From the NCBI RefSeq assembly GCF_001643775.1, contig NZ_CP011402.1, forward strand, positions 1,286,001 to 1,350,000: DNA of 64,000 nt, written 5' to 3'. Under the pieces are notes generated by a model. The model searched no databases. It was not told where the DNA came from and worked only from the letters and a program-made list of their open reading frames with translations. The translations under genes were made by a program, and so were the position numbers. Shown here in pieces: positions 26,923-36,183 of this stretch (positions are counted from its first letter, which is position 1; every line of letters begins with the position of its first letter). The stretch comes from Denitrobacterium detoxificans. Lineage in GTDB: Bacteria; Actinomycetota; Coriobacteriia; Coriobacteriales; Eggerthellaceae.

Positions 26923-27380
26923 TGGCAATCGACCAGCACTTTCAAGATATTCAGCTCTCCGAGCTCCGTGCGATTGCGCAACGTCGCAACGCCGAAGGCT
27001 GGCGCGCCGTGCAGACGCATTGCGTAAACGCCGAAGAGGGCATTGACATCACGTACACCTTCGAACGCGAAGGCATCTACGAGAATTTCCGCATTCGCGG
27101 GGTGCAGAAGACCGACGAGGTTCCCTCGCTGCAGGACATGTTCCTGGGTCTCTTTCCCTTCGAAAACGAGGCGCACGACCTGTTCGGCGTAAACATGATC
27201 GGCATGGTCCTCGACTTCCAGGGCGCGTTCTACGACCTGGCCATGAAGGAGCCCATGACCGTCATTAGCCCCGAGCAGAAGGCGGCCCGCGAAAAGGCCG
27301 CGAAGATCGCCGCTGCGAAGGCGGCAAAGGCCAAGGCAGCAGCTGCCAAGAAGGCAGCCGAAGAAGGGGAAGGGGAGTAG
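26922..27380 (+). CDS. echD: Ech hydrogenase subunit D (NuoC-like) with Ala/Lys-rich tail
   Basis: NuoC-like subunit of the peripheral arm, 152 residues. The core (residues 1-112) includes FPFENEAHDLFGVNMIG, the conserved signature of the 30-kDa/EchD family. Residues about 113-152 are an added low-complexity tail of repeating Ala, Lys and Glu that should be helical or disordered. Translation is coupled to echC by the one-base overlap. The tail is echoed at the end of EchF. Confidence 0.92.
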   Translation: MAIDQHFQDIQLSELRAIAQRRNAEGWRAVQTHCVNAEEGIDITYTFEREGIYENFRIRGVQKTDEVPSLQDMFLGLFPFENEAHDLFGVNMIGMVLDFQGAFYDLAMKEPMTVISPEQKAAREKAAKIAAAKAAKAKAAAAKKAAEEGEGE

Positions 27381-27381
27381 C

Positions 27382-28470
27382 ATGGGCAAGGCAACCGTCA
27401 TTCCTTTCGGTCCGCAGCACCCGGTTCTACCCGAACCGCTTCATCTGGACCTGGTAGTAGAAGACGAAAAGGTCGTCGAAGCCATTCCCCAGATTGGCTT
27501 CATCCATCGCGGTCTGGAAAAGCTTACCGAAACGCGCGATTACAACCAGTTCATCTACATCGCGGAACGCATCTGTGGCATCTGCGCATTCGGCCATAGC
27601 ATGGGCTACGCGGAAACCGTCGAAAAGCTCATGGGCGTGGAAATCCCCACGCGTGCGGAATACCTGCGCGTCATCCTGCACGAACTTTCGCGTGTTCATT
27701 CGCACATCCTGTGGATGGGCCTGGCAGCCGACGCATTCGGCTTCGAAAGCCTGTTCATGCACTGCTGGCGCCTGCGCGAGCGCGTGCTCGATTGCTTCGA
27801 GCGCATGACCGGCGGCCGCGTAATCTTCTCGGCCGTAGTTGTGGGCGGCATGGTGCGTGACCAGGACGCAGAGACGCTGCGCTACCTGCAAGACACGCTT
27901 GCTGGCATCAAAGACGAGTACCAGCAGCTCATGAATACCTTCGTGAATGACACGAGCGTTCGCTCGCGCCTGGTGGGCGTGGGCGTCATCACCCCCGAAG
28001 ACGCAGCGAAGTACGGCATGGTAGGCCCCTTCGGCCGTGCCAGCAACCTGAACAACGACGTGCGTCGCCTGGGCAATGGCGGCTATAAGTACCTGAGCGA
28101 CTTCCAGCCGATCCTCTCCACCGACGGCGATTGCATGGCTCGCGTCATCGTACGAGCCCAGGAAGTGCTGCAGAGCATTGATATCATCAACGAGATGTGT
28201 GCCACCATCCCTGCAGGCGACATTGCGGTTCCCGTGAAGGGTTCGCCCAAGGCGGGTGCGCAGGCGTGCAATGCCCTCGAGCAGCCGCGTGGCGAATGCT
28301 ACTACTACGCTTCGGGCAACGGCACGAAGTATCTTGAGCGCATGCGCATTCGCACGCCAACCAGCGCGAACCTGGCCGGCATGGCAACGGCACTCGCTGG
28401 CTGCGAGCTTACCGACGTGAACATGATCGTCCTCACGATCGACCCCTGCATCAGCTGCACGGAAAGGTAG
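27382..28470 (+). CDS. echE: Ech hydrogenase large subunit E ([NiFe] centre)
   Basis: Catalytic subunit that reduces protons or oxidises H2 at a NiFe site. It has both cysteine pairs: RICGICAFGHS near residue 66 (L1) and DPCISCTER at the extreme C terminus (L2). The open frame ends right at that motif, so there is no C-terminal peptide for a maturation protease to remove. Other family features include GFIHRGLEKL near the start. At 362 residues it has the usual EchE length. Both Cys pairs being intact argues against a NuoD-type respiratory complex. Confidence 0.96.
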   Translation: MGKATVIPFGPQHPVLPEPLHLDLVVEDEKVVEAIPQIGFIHRGLEKLTETRDYNQFIYIAERICGICAFGHSMGYAETVEKLMGVEIPTRAEYLRVILHELSRVHSHILWMGLAADAFGFESLFMHCWRLRERVLDCFERMTGGRVIFSAVVVGGMVRDQDAETLRYLQDTLAGIKDEYQQLMNTFVNDTSVRSRLVGVGVITPEDAAKYGMVGPFGRASNLNNDVRRLGNGGYKYLSDFQPILSTDGDCMARVIVRAQEVLQSIDIINEMCATIPAGDIAVPVKGSPKAGAQACNALEQPRGECYYYASGNGTKYLERMRIRTPTSANLAGMATALAGCELTDVNMIVLTIDPCISCTER

Positions 28471-28474
28471 GGCC

Positions 28475-28912
28475 ATGGGTAGTTTCAAACTTGGAAAAAT
28501 GACCTTGGGCTCGCTTTTCAAGAAGCCCGAGACGCTGCTGTATCCCTTCGAGACGAAGCCTGCACCTGCGGGCCTGAAGGGTCACATCGAAAACGACATG
28601 AAGGTCTGCATCCTGTGCGGCATCTGCCAGAAGGCATGCCCCGCGCATTCCATCACCGTCGATAAGAAGGCTGGCACCTGGACAATCGACCACTTCGGCT
28701 GCGTCCAGTGTAGCTCGTGCGTGCGTGCCTGCCCGAAGAGCTGCCTTACCATGCTACCCACGTACCAGAAGCCGACGCGCGCCATGGCTCCCGAGGTTTT
28801 CACGAAGCCCGAAGAGTCCGAAGAAGAGAAGGCGGCCAAAGAAGCTGCGAAGAAAGCGAAACTTGAAGCTGCTATGAAAGCCAAAGCCGAACGCGAGGCC
28901 GCGAAGGAATAG
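28475..28912 (+). CDS. echF: Ech hydrogenase ferredoxin subunit F with Ala/Lys-rich tail
   Basis: Two-[4Fe-4S] ferredoxin-like subunit (NuoI type) that passes electrons between soluble ferredoxin and EchC. Ligand motifs are CILCGICQKACP and CVQCSSCVRACP. The protein has 145 residues; from about residue 110 on it is a Glu, then Ala/Lys-rich tail resembling that of EchD. It is the last gene of the operon, with a terminator 24 bases downstream. Confidence 0.94.
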   Translation: MGSFKLGKMTLGSLFKKPETLLYPFETKPAPAGLKGHIENDMKVCILCGICQKACPAHSITVDKKAGTWTIDHFGCVQCSSCVRACPKSCLTMLPTYQKPTRAMAPEVFTKPEESEEEKAAKEAAKKAKLEAAMKAKAEREAAKE

Positions 28913-28935
28913 GTCTGCAATTTTCGCTACAATAG

Positions 28936-28969
28936 AGAGTCGGGTGTCTATTCGCACCCGACTCTTTTT
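28936..28969 (+). terminator. Terminator of the ech operon
   Basis: AGAGTCGGGTG pairs with CACCCGACTCT around TCTATTCG, followed by TTTTTG. Confidence 0.92.
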
Positions 28970-28995
28970 GTTTTGATTAGCAGAAACGCAGGGAC

Positions 28996-29646
28996 ATGAC
29001 GCAAGAGAACGACATCATCAAAGGCACTCCGGAGAATCCATCTGACGCTATAATCACGCTTCCCAATGCGGTTAGCTTTGTGCGTCTGTGCATGATTCCC
29101 GCGTTCTTCGTCATGCTCATGCAGGGGAACAACATCGCGGCTACCGCGTTGTTTGCGATTGCCGCCTGCACCGATTTCCTCGACGGGCAAATCGCTCGCC
29201 GAACGAACCGGGTTACGAAACTGGGTCGCATGCTCGACCCAGCGGTAGACCGCCTGCTCATGATTCTGGGCGTGCTCGGCGTATACCTTACGGGCCGCAT
29301 CCCCCTGTGGATTATCGCGCTCGTGCTGGGTCGCGACATCGTACTTATGGCGGGATACGCCATCCTCCTCAAGCGCTGGAAGGTGCGCGTCGACGTCATC
29401 TACCCAGGTAAGGTTGCCACCACGTTCTTCTTCATCGGCTTTGCGGGCCTGGTGTTGAACGCACCGCTCATTCCCGGTTTGGGATGGTGCGACATCGCGT
29501 GGCTTCCCGGCTTCAACGGAACGAGCGTTTGCTGGGCCATCTGGTTTATCTATGCCGGTCTTCTGTTGGGGGCGTATTCCACCACGTACTACGTGCGAGA
29601 AGCCCTGCGGAAGCTTTCCGCAGCTAGGAAAGCTGAGCGTTCGTAG
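28996..29646 (+). CDS. CDP-alcohol phosphatidyltransferase family protein
   Basis: Membrane enzyme of phospholipid head-group synthesis, 216 residues. The family signature is complete: TDFLDGQIARRTNRV followed by TKLGRMLDPAVDRLL, including all the Asp residues that bind the metal and CDP group. About five or six helices are apparent. A second enzyme of this family, fused to CinA, lies at 58408-59577 and is closer to PgsA, so this copy may make a different lipid (for example cardiolipin or a phosphatidylinositol-type product). The acceptor alcohol cannot be told from sequence alone. It is followed 2 bases later by the VanW protein. Confidence 0.88.
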   Translation: MTQENDIIKGTPENPSDAIITLPNAVSFVRLCMIPAFFVMLMQGNNIAATALFAIAACTDFLDGQIARRTNRVTKLGRMLDPAVDRLLMILGVLGVYLTGRIPLWIIALVLGRDIVLMAGYAILLKRWKVRVDVIYPGKVATTFFFIGFAGLVLNAPLIPGLGWCDIAWLPGFNGTSVCWAIWFIYAGLLLGAYSTTYYVREALRKLSAARKAERS

Positions 29647-29648
29647 CA

Positions 29649-31889
29649 ATGGCTGAAGCTCGTCACAATCGGAGTTCGTCTTCCCGCGCATCTTCGCGCG
29701 GCGGAAAGCACGCAGGCAGCGCGCAGACGCGACGCGCGCGCAACGCAGCGCCCACACGCTCTTCGCGTAGCGGCGCAGGTAAGGGCACGTCCGCAAACAA
29801 GCGATCCACAACGCGCGCAACAAATGCCGCGCGTGCAACCAGGAGAACGCAACCGCAGCGTACTACGCGTTCGCAGAATTCCACGCGTGCGCGTTCCGCA
29901 AATGTAGGAGCGATTCGCACGCAGCAGCCGCGCTCCGCGCATCGCGGGAAAGCCAAGAGCCGCAATATCGTAGCCGTCATCCTGGGCGGATTGGCCACGG
30001 GCCTGTTTTCGTTCTTCTCGCTTATCGGAAAGGGCATTCTGCATGCATTCGGCTCGCTTCGCGCCAGGCACCCCCGCACGGCCGTGCTTGCCGCCGTGCT
30101 CGTGGTGTTCGTGCTTTTCAATTGCGTGTGCTACGCAGGCGATTACGTAACGCGCTGGGGCAAGGTAATGCCCAACGTAACGGTCGGGGGCATCGACGTT
30201 GCCGGCATGACGCGCGACGAGGCCATCGACGCCGTAAAAACGGTATACGAGCCGCGACTTACCAGTTCCGACGTGGAAATCTACTCCAGCGAAGAGGGCA
30301 TGGCGCTGCATCACACCAATGCCGCTTCCAGCGACGAGGTAACCGTAGAAGAGGAACTGGCCTCCACCGAGGTGTGGAACACCAATGCAGCGAATCTGAA
30401 TGCGTCCATTAACTATGACGCGCTCATCGATGCGGCTATGGCCGAAGGTCGCGGCGGCATCTTCGATCGCATTGGCTTGTTCTTTGGCGCACGCGAGCTA
30501 TCCGTCGTCGTGTCGTTCGGCGAAGACGACCTGGAATGGCTGGCGAGCCAGATAGACTCGTCCATGGGCGAAGCCTACGAAAACTACGGCATCACCATTT
30601 CGAAGGGGCAGGCCAGCGTTACCGAAGGCCACGACGGCATGATGGTCGACCGCTCCTGGTTCGCCGATAAGCTATCGACGTTGCTCACCAGCGACGACAG
30701 CGTAACGCGTGCGTTCGTTGCCGAGGTAGTGTATACCCCCATGAAGATCAACGAGGCAGCCGCGCAGGCCACCTGCAACACCATCAACAACGCCATCGCT
30801 TACGGCCTTACGTTCTCGGAAGAGGGGAGCGAATGGCATGCCACGTCTTCCGACCTGGGAGACATGATTACTACCGACATCGTTCAAAATGACGACGGCA
30901 CGTATACGCTTGCGCCCACGGTCGATAGCTCCAAGGTAAAGCATTACCTGGTCACTCAGTCGCTTTCGGGCGCCGATGCAAACAATCTCACGGTGGCCTT
31001 CGAAAAGGAGAGCGACGGCATTTACGTAAACGTGACTTCTGGCGGGCTTATGCCCGAAACCGAAGATGCGGTAGCCCAGATTACGAATGCGCTCTTCGGT
31101 GGCGAAGCCCCCAGCTCAACGCCCACCATCACGCTGAAGCTCGTGGATATGCCCAGTCACATCTCGGTAGACGAGGCCATTTCCCTGGGACTTATCACGA
31201 AGATCAGCTCATATACCACCGAATACACCGCTCGCTCGGAGGCGCGCAACCATAACATCCACCTGGCTGCCGACCTGCTCGACAACTCCATCGTATCGAG
31301 CAACGGGGGAGTCTGGAGCTTCAATGACACGGCTGGCGAATGCAACCAGGAAGCCGGATTCCAGGTAGCGGGCGTCGTGGTGAACGGCGTAAGCGAGGAG
31401 GACTTCGGAGGAGGCATCTGCCAGGTTGCCACTACCGTATTCAACGCGGTATACAACGCCGGCTACCCCGTGAAAGAACGCCATAACCATTCCAGCTACA
31501 TCGCCTCGTATCCCGCAGGTCGAGACGCCGCCATCAGCTACCCGTCCCCCGATCTGAAATGGACCAATGATGGCACTTCAGATGTTTTGCTGGACATGTC
31601 TTACACCGACACGACCGTTACCGCTACACTGTATGGAATCGACCCAGGGTACGTTGTCTCCACCGAGACTGGCGAATGGCAAGAAGGCGCCGCCTATGGC
31701 ACCACGTACACCTACGACGACACCATTGCCGCGGGCACGCAATACGTGCAGACCGAGGGCAAGAACGGCTCGAGCATCAGCGTTACGCGCACGGTGAAGG
31801 ATTCCGAGGGTAACGTCCTGCACAAGGACCTCTTCCAATCCACCTACGTTGCCGTGAACGAGGTCGTTGTTGTCGGAACGAAAAGCTAG
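29649..31889 (+). CDS. VanW family protein with basic N-terminal tail and C-terminal G5 domain
   Basis: Predicted 746-residue cell-envelope protein. Residues 1-105 are an Arg/Ser/Thr/Ala-rich basic tail, presumably cytoplasmic. One or two membrane segments lie at about 106-162. Repeated YoaR-type domains (GGIDVAGMTRDEAIDAV start) follow externally. The VanW domain spans about 530-680 (HNIHLAADLLDNSIV, GGVWSFNDTAGE, FGGGICQVATTVFNAV), and a G5-like domain forms the C terminus. VanW proteins occur near peptidoglycan genes but their biochemical role is not settled. It lies between a lipid synthase and a D,D-carboxypeptidase, consistent with an envelope role. Confidence 0.88.
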   Translation: MAEARHNRSSSSRASSRGGKHAGSAQTRRARNAAPTRSSRSGAGKGTSANKRSTTRATNAARATRRTQPQRTTRSQNSTRARSANVGAIRTQQPRSAHRGKAKSRNIVAVILGGLATGLFSFFSLIGKGILHAFGSLRARHPRTAVLAAVLVVFVLFNCVCYAGDYVTRWGKVMPNVTVGGIDVAGMTRDEAIDAVKTVYEPRLTSSDVEIYSSEEGMALHHTNAASSDEVTVEEELASTEVWNTNAANLNASINYDALIDAAMAEGRGGIFDRIGLFFGARELSVVVSFGEDDLEWLASQIDSSMGEAYENYGITISKGQASVTEGHDGMMVDRSWFADKLSTLLTSDDSVTRAFVAEVVYTPMKINEAAAQATCNTINNAIAYGLTFSEEGSEWHATSSDLGDMITTDIVQNDDGTYTLAPTVDSSKVKHYLVTQSLSGADANNLTVAFEKESDGIYVNVTSGGLMPETEDAVAQITNALFGGEAPSSTPTITLKLVDMPSHISVDEAISLGLITKISSYTTEYTARSEARNHNIHLAADLLDNSIVSSNGGVWSFNDTAGECNQEAGFQVAGVVVNGVSEEDFGGGICQVATTVFNAVYNAGYPVKERHNHSSYIASYPAGRDAAISYPSPDLKWTNDGTSDVLLDMSYTDTTVTATLYGIDPGYVVSTETGEWQEGAAYGTTYTYDDTIAAGTQYVQTEGKNGSSISVTRTVKDSEGNVLHKDLFQSTYVAVNEVVVVGTKS

Positions 31890-31901
31890 AGAGGTCACCA
31901 C

Positions 31902-33302
31902 GTGAAGCAGCTTTCATCCAAACGAATCACCATCTCGTTCGGCATGCTTGCCCTGGCACTTGCCACCGTACTGGCGCTTGCACCTGCGCAGGCTTACGCA
32001 AACGTGCAGAAGAGCGACGTCATCGCAGGCGAAGCAGTAGCGAACCGCAATCTTTCCGCAGCCCAATGCCCCAGCGTAGAAGCCACGTCGGTGCTGCTCA
32101 TGGATTCCGATGGTAACGTGCTCTTCGAGCGAAATGCCGACGAACACGTAAACATCGCCAGCATCACCAAGGTCATGACGGCCGTAACCGCCGTAGAGTA
32201 CGCAAGCCTCGACACCGAAATCACGGTGAGCAGCACGGCCGCCGCAATCGGCGAATCCTCGGCAGGCCTGCAAGCGGGAGATACCCTTACGCTGCAGGAA
32301 GCCCTGAAAGCCATGCTCTGGCCCAGCGGCAACGACGCAGCTCAATCCATCGCCGAATGCGTGGGTGCGCTCATCCTGAAGGAACAGGGCAACGCTTCGC
32401 CTACGTCCACCGAATCCGTTGAGGCATTCGTGCAAGCCATGAACGATACGTCGGCCAAGCTCGGCATGACGAATTCGCTGTGGGCGAACCCCCACGGTCT
32501 CGACGATGGCGTATACGCCAGCCAGGAAATGTACAGCACCGCACGGGATGTGGCCACCTTGGCCAACTACGCCATGAAGATTGATGCCATCAGGTCCATC
32601 ACCAGTCAGGACGGTGGTACGGTAACCGTCATCCGCGATGGCGCGACCACGGGCGTCGAGCTGGAATCCACCGATGAGCTGTTTGGCGTGGTCGACGGCG
32701 TCCTGGGCGTGAAGACGGGCTTCACCGACGCAGCAGGCGAGTGCTTTGCTGGTGCCGTCGAGCAAAACGGCACGCGCCTCATTTCCGCCGTGCTGAACTC
32801 CACGTCGTCTTCCATGCGCTTCACCGATACGCGCACGCTCTGGGAATGGGCATACGAGAACATGATCGATTATGCCGCCGCGCAGACGACGCAGACTACC
32901 GTCAATGCGAATGGCACTACGGTTCCCCTGGTGGCGGAAGTAGCTGATGCGGCTTGGACCGACAAGACGGTTCCCGCAACGCTCGAAAACCCCAACCAGA
33001 CGTTCCGCGTATTCGCGCTAGCTGGCAACGTGAGCCAGGAAGTTACCTACTACGACATCAACGGCAACGTGAAGGCTGGCGACGTCGTGGGCAAAATCAC
33101 GTACTACCAGCAGAACGAAGTCATCGGCACGGCCAACCTGGTAGCCACTCAGGATGTGGCCGCTCCCAACCCGCTCGAGGCCCTGGGAATCTGGTGGTCT
33201 CGCCTGATAGGGGGCTTTTCTGGGGATGACGGCGTAGCCGATAGCGTATGCTATAACGAAGTAGAACTCATTTACGACAAGTCGAGTCTCTCTGCCGCAT
33301 AG
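31902..33302 (+). CDS. dacA: D-alanyl-D-alanine carboxypeptidase (penicillin-binding protein 5 type)
   Basis: Trims the terminal D-Ala from peptidoglycan stem peptides. GTG 31902 follows GAGAGG. A signal peptide ends near AQAYA (residue 33). Catalytic motifs are SITK (Ser87-Lys90), SGN (142-144) and KTG (271-273), correctly spaced for the S11 family. The region after the catalytic domain continues to residue 466 and contains a short hydrophobic amphipathic segment (LGIWWSRLIGGF) that may attach to the membrane. It is the third gene of an envelope group, 12 bases after the VanW gene. Confidence 0.95.
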   Translation: MKQLSSKRITISFGMLALALATVLALAPAQAYANVQKSDVIAGEAVANRNLSAAQCPSVEATSVLLMDSDGNVLFERNADEHVNIASITKVMTAVTAVEYASLDTEITVSSTAAAIGESSAGLQAGDTLTLQEALKAMLWPSGNDAAQSIAECVGALILKEQGNASPTSTESVEAFVQAMNDTSAKLGMTNSLWANPHGLDDGVYASQEMYSTARDVATLANYAMKIDAIRSITSQDGGTVTVIRDGATTGVELESTDELFGVVDGVLGVKTGFTDAAGECFAGAVEQNGTRLISAVLNSTSSSMRFTDTRTLWEWAYENMIDYAAAQTTQTTVNANGTTVPLVAEVADAAWTDKTVPATLENPNQTFRVFALAGNVSQEVTYYDINGNVKAGDVVGKITYYQQNEVIGTANLVATQDVAAPNPLEALGIWWSRLIGGFSGDDGVADSVCYNEVELIYDKSSLSAA

Positions 33303-33328
33303 CAAGACTCCGCGTGAAAGGATGTCAC

Positions 33329-33784
33329 ATGGAAACATGCCCCGTATGCAATGGTCCGGTGAGCCCGCAGGATGCGGCGTGTCCGTCGTGCGGTTTCAAG
33401 CTCACGGGCTCCACGCAGAAGTTCCAGCCCATCAACCTGAACGACGACGCACCGCGCGACAAGCAGGCTGCTGAGGCCAAGGTCGCTGCGCAGCCGAGCG
33501 CATCGTTCACCGTGGTACGCGGGCCGCAGCAGATCGACACGAAATACTCCCTCGAGGCGCGCGAGCTCACCATCGGACGCTCGCCCAAGTGCGATATCTT
33601 CCTGAACGACATGACGGTTTCCCGTCATCATGCCGTTGTCATGCCCGTAGGCGACCGCTTCGCCATCCGCGACGAGGATAGCTTCAACGGCGTTTGGATC
33701 AACAACGAAAACGTCACCCAGCGCGTTCTGGAAAAGGACGACATCGTTCAGATTGGGGCATTCTGCCTCCTGTACAGCGAATAA
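33329..33784 (+). CDS. Zinc-ribbon and FHA domain protein
   Basis: Small phosphothreonine-binding protein of 151 residues. ATG 33329 follows AAAGGA; an upstream GTG at 33314 is less likely. The N terminus is a zinc ribbon, CPVCNGPVSPQDAACPSCG. The C-terminal FHA domain has LTIGRSPKCDIFLND and TVSRHHAVV, which carry the Arg, Ser and His of the phosphothreonine pocket. Such proteins report on Ser/Thr kinase activity; the partner kinase is not in this window. It follows dacA by 26 bases. Confidence 0.9.
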   Translation: METCPVCNGPVSPQDAACPSCGFKLTGSTQKFQPINLNDDAPRDKQAAEAKVAAQPSASFTVVRGPQQIDTKYSLEARELTIGRSPKCDIFLNDMTVSRHHAVVMPVGDRFAIRDEDSFNGVWINNENVTQRVLEKDDIVQIGAFCLLYSE

Positions 33785-33818
33785 GCCTGCACAACAAAAT
33801 CCAAGAGAAGGGGATCGC

Positions 33819-35573
33819 ATGCAGCTCTTGTCCGGCAACGAGGCCATCGCCCAGGGCGCCTGGGAAGCAGGCGCGCGCATAGGCGTTGGATATCCGGGTA
33901 CGCCCAGCACGGAAACCATGGAGTCCTTCGGCGCGAAGGAAAACGTGTACGCCGAATGGTGCGCCAACGAGAAGGTTGCCGTGGAGGTTGCCGTAGGGGC
34001 AAGCGCCGCCGGCGCGCGTGTACTGGCCACCATGAAGCATGTGGGCGTAAACGTTGCCGCCGACCCCCTGTACACCGCAGCCTACACGGGTGTAAACGGT
34101 GGCCTAGTAGTGCTTGCCGCCGACGACCCGGGCATGCATTCCAGCCAGAACGAGCAGGACACGCGCTTCCACGCGCAGGGCGCGCATATTCCCGTCGTGG
34201 AGCCCTCCGATTCCGCCGAAGCACGTGAATACACCATGCAGGCGTTCGAAGCGTCCGAGCGTTTTGACATTCCGTTCTTCGTACGTAGCACCGTGCGCGT
34301 GAGCCATGCTAAATCCCCTGTTGAAGTAGGCGAGCGCGTTGAACGCGACCTTATTCCCTACGAAAAGGACCCATCCAAGTGGGTCATGATGCCGGCATAT
34401 GCCAAACCGCGTCGCACGTCGCTCGACGCCCGCATTGCGCAGGTGGCACAATGGGCCGAAACGAGCCCGCTGAACCGCCTCGAGCTCAACGATACATCCA
34501 TCGGCGTAATCTGCGCCGGCGCATCGTACCAGTACGTGCGCGACGCACTTCCCAACGCATCCATCCTGAAGCTTGGCATCACCTGGCCCATTGCCACGGG
34601 ACTCATCGCCAAGCTTGCCAACCACGTAGATGCTCTCTACGTGGTGGAAGAGGGTTCCGACTATCTGTCCATGCAGGTAAAGGCTACGAGCGTAACGGTT
34701 TCCGAGCCTCCCGCGCATGCGCTTCCGAAGGAGGGGGAACTTACCCCTGGAATCATTCGCTCGGCGTTTGGCTTGGCTCTCCCCGAAGAGCTTCCCACCC
34801 AGCAAGACGTCCCCGGCCGTCCGCCGGCGCTGTGCGCTGGCTGTCCGCACCGCCTGGTATTCAAGGAGCTCTCGCGTGCGAAGTGCATCGTAACGGGCGA
34901 CATCGGCTGCTACACGCTGGGTGCGCTGCCGCCGCTCGCAGGCATGGATTCCACGCTCGACATGGGCGCGTCCATTTCCATGGCACACGGTTTCGAACTG
35001 GCGCTTGCCGGAACCGAACATCACCCCGTCGTTGCCGTCATCGGCGATAGCACGTTTGGCCATTCTGGCTTCACGAGCCTGCTTTCCACGGCATACAACA
35101 AGGGGGCAGGCACCATCTGCATCCTCGACAACCGCACCACGGGCATGACGGGCCATCAGGGAAATCCCTTCAATGGCATCACGCTGCAGAACCGCCCTTC
35201 GCGCGAACTCGACCTAGAGGGCATGGTTCGTTCACTGGGCATCAGCGATGTCCAGGTGGTAAACCCCAACAACATGAAGGACGTACGCGCCGCCATCAAG
35301 GGAGCCACGTCCCGCACCGAAGAACTATCGGTCATCATCTTCCGCAGCCCCTGCGTGCTGCTCAAGAAGGTATTCGAACGTCAGGCACCGTACACGATCA
35401 CGTCCGATTGCCGTGCCTGCGGCGTATGCGTAACGCTGGGCTGTCCGGCCATCGCGCGCATCGAGGAAACGGGCGAGGCCTGCATCGACCCCGACCAATG
35501 CGTCGGTTGCGGCCAGTGCCAGGCATACTGCGGATTTGGCGCCATCGTGCGCATGGAAGGAGCACTTCGATGA
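33819..35573 (+). CDS. iorA: Indolepyruvate:ferredoxin oxidoreductase, alpha subunit
   Basis: Oxidatively decarboxylates aryl pyruvates from aromatic amino acids to aryl-acetyl-CoA, reducing ferredoxin; thiamine diphosphate-dependent. ATG 33819 follows GAGAAGGGG; the upstream open frame overlaps the FHA gene. The start SGNEAIAQGAWEAGARIGVGYPGTPSTE is the pyrimidine domain. A thiamine-binding stretch VIGDSTFGHSGFTSL and the C-terminal ferredoxin domain (CRACGVCVTLGCPAI and CVGCGQCQAYC) complete the subunit at 584 residues. It overlaps iorB by 4 bases. Confidence 0.95.
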   Translation: MQLLSGNEAIAQGAWEAGARIGVGYPGTPSTETMESFGAKENVYAEWCANEKVAVEVAVGASAAGARVLATMKHVGVNVAADPLYTAAYTGVNGGLVVLAADDPGMHSSQNEQDTRFHAQGAHIPVVEPSDSAEAREYTMQAFEASERFDIPFFVRSTVRVSHAKSPVEVGERVERDLIPYEKDPSKWVMMPAYAKPRRTSLDARIAQVAQWAETSPLNRLELNDTSIGVICAGASYQYVRDALPNASILKLGITWPIATGLIAKLANHVDALYVVEEGSDYLSMQVKATSVTVSEPPAHALPKEGELTPGIIRSAFGLALPEELPTQQDVPGRPPALCAGCPHRLVFKELSRAKCIVTGDIGCYTLGALPPLAGMDSTLDMGASISMAHGFELALAGTEHHPVVAVIGDSTFGHSGFTSLLSTAYNKGAGTICILDNRTTGMTGHQGNPFNGITLQNRPSRELDLEGMVRSLGISDVQVVNPNNMKDVRAAIKGATSRTEELSVIIFRSPCVLLKKVFERQAPYTITSDCRACGVCVTLGCPAIARIEETGEACIDPDQCVGCGQCQAYCGFGAIVRMEGALR

Positions 35574-36175
35574 GCGTGTACAGTGACGGCGCCACTACGG
35601 TACTGCTGGCGGGCGTAGGCGGGCAGGGCACTATCCTTGCCGCCGATCTGCTAGCGAAAACGGCCATTTCCAACGGCCTTCAGGTGAAGCTCTCCGAAAT
35701 CCATGGCATGGCTCAGCGTGGCGGCTCGGTTACCACCGTCGTGCGTCTTGGCGAGCAAGTGCACTCCATGGTCTGCGACCGTGGTTCGGCCGACTACCTG
35801 CTCTGCTTCGAGGCAACGGAAGCTCTGCGTAATCTGCCGTTCCTGGCGCAGAACGGAAAGCTTCTGGTCAATGACGTGTCCATCAAGCCGCTGCCCGTGC
35901 TCACCGGCAAGGCATCCATGCCCAAGCGCGTTCACGAGCGCCTGGGTGAATACAACGCGCAGCTAGTCGACGCCAACAAGCACGCACGCGAAGCTGGCTC
36001 CCTGAAGTGCGCAAACGTCGTACTGTTGGGCGCCTTGGCTGCCAACATGCCCTTCTCGATGGAAAGCTGGGAAGAGCAGATTCGCCTGAAGGTGCCGCCC
36101 AAAACGATCGACATGAACATCGACGCCTTCCATCGTGGCGTTCAAAGCGTTGCAAGCGAGGCGAACCGCTCGTAG
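35570..36175 (+). CDS. iorB: Indolepyruvate:ferredoxin oxidoreductase, beta subunit
   Basis: Gamma-type domain subunit of the same complex, 201 residues. Its start overlaps the iorA stop (ATGA). The N-terminal LLAGVGGQGTILAADLLA and the SEIHGMAQRGGSV segment are characteristic of IorB and related 2-oxoacid oxidoreductase gamma subunits. With IorA it generates reduced ferredoxin, which the Ech hydrogenase encoded 5 kb upstream could use; that link is inferred. Confidence 0.95.
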   Translation: MSVYSDGATTVLLAGVGGQGTILAADLLAKTAISNGLQVKLSEIHGMAQRGGSVTTVVRLGEQVHSMVCDRGSADYLLCFEATEALRNLPFLAQNGKLLVNDVSIKPLPVLTGKASMPKRVHERLGEYNAQLVDANKHAREAGSLKCANVVLLGALAANMPFSMESWEEQIRLKVPPKTIDMNIDAFHRGVQSVASEANRS

Positions 36176-36183
36176 CGGCGCGC

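Noticed and set aside
23582-28912. Respiratory complex I (nuo) or formate hydrogenlyase
   Set aside because: Both NiFe cysteine pairs are intact in the large subunit, so it is a hydrogenase; the six-gene set and order match Ech, and there is no formate dehydrogenase or additional antiporter gene.
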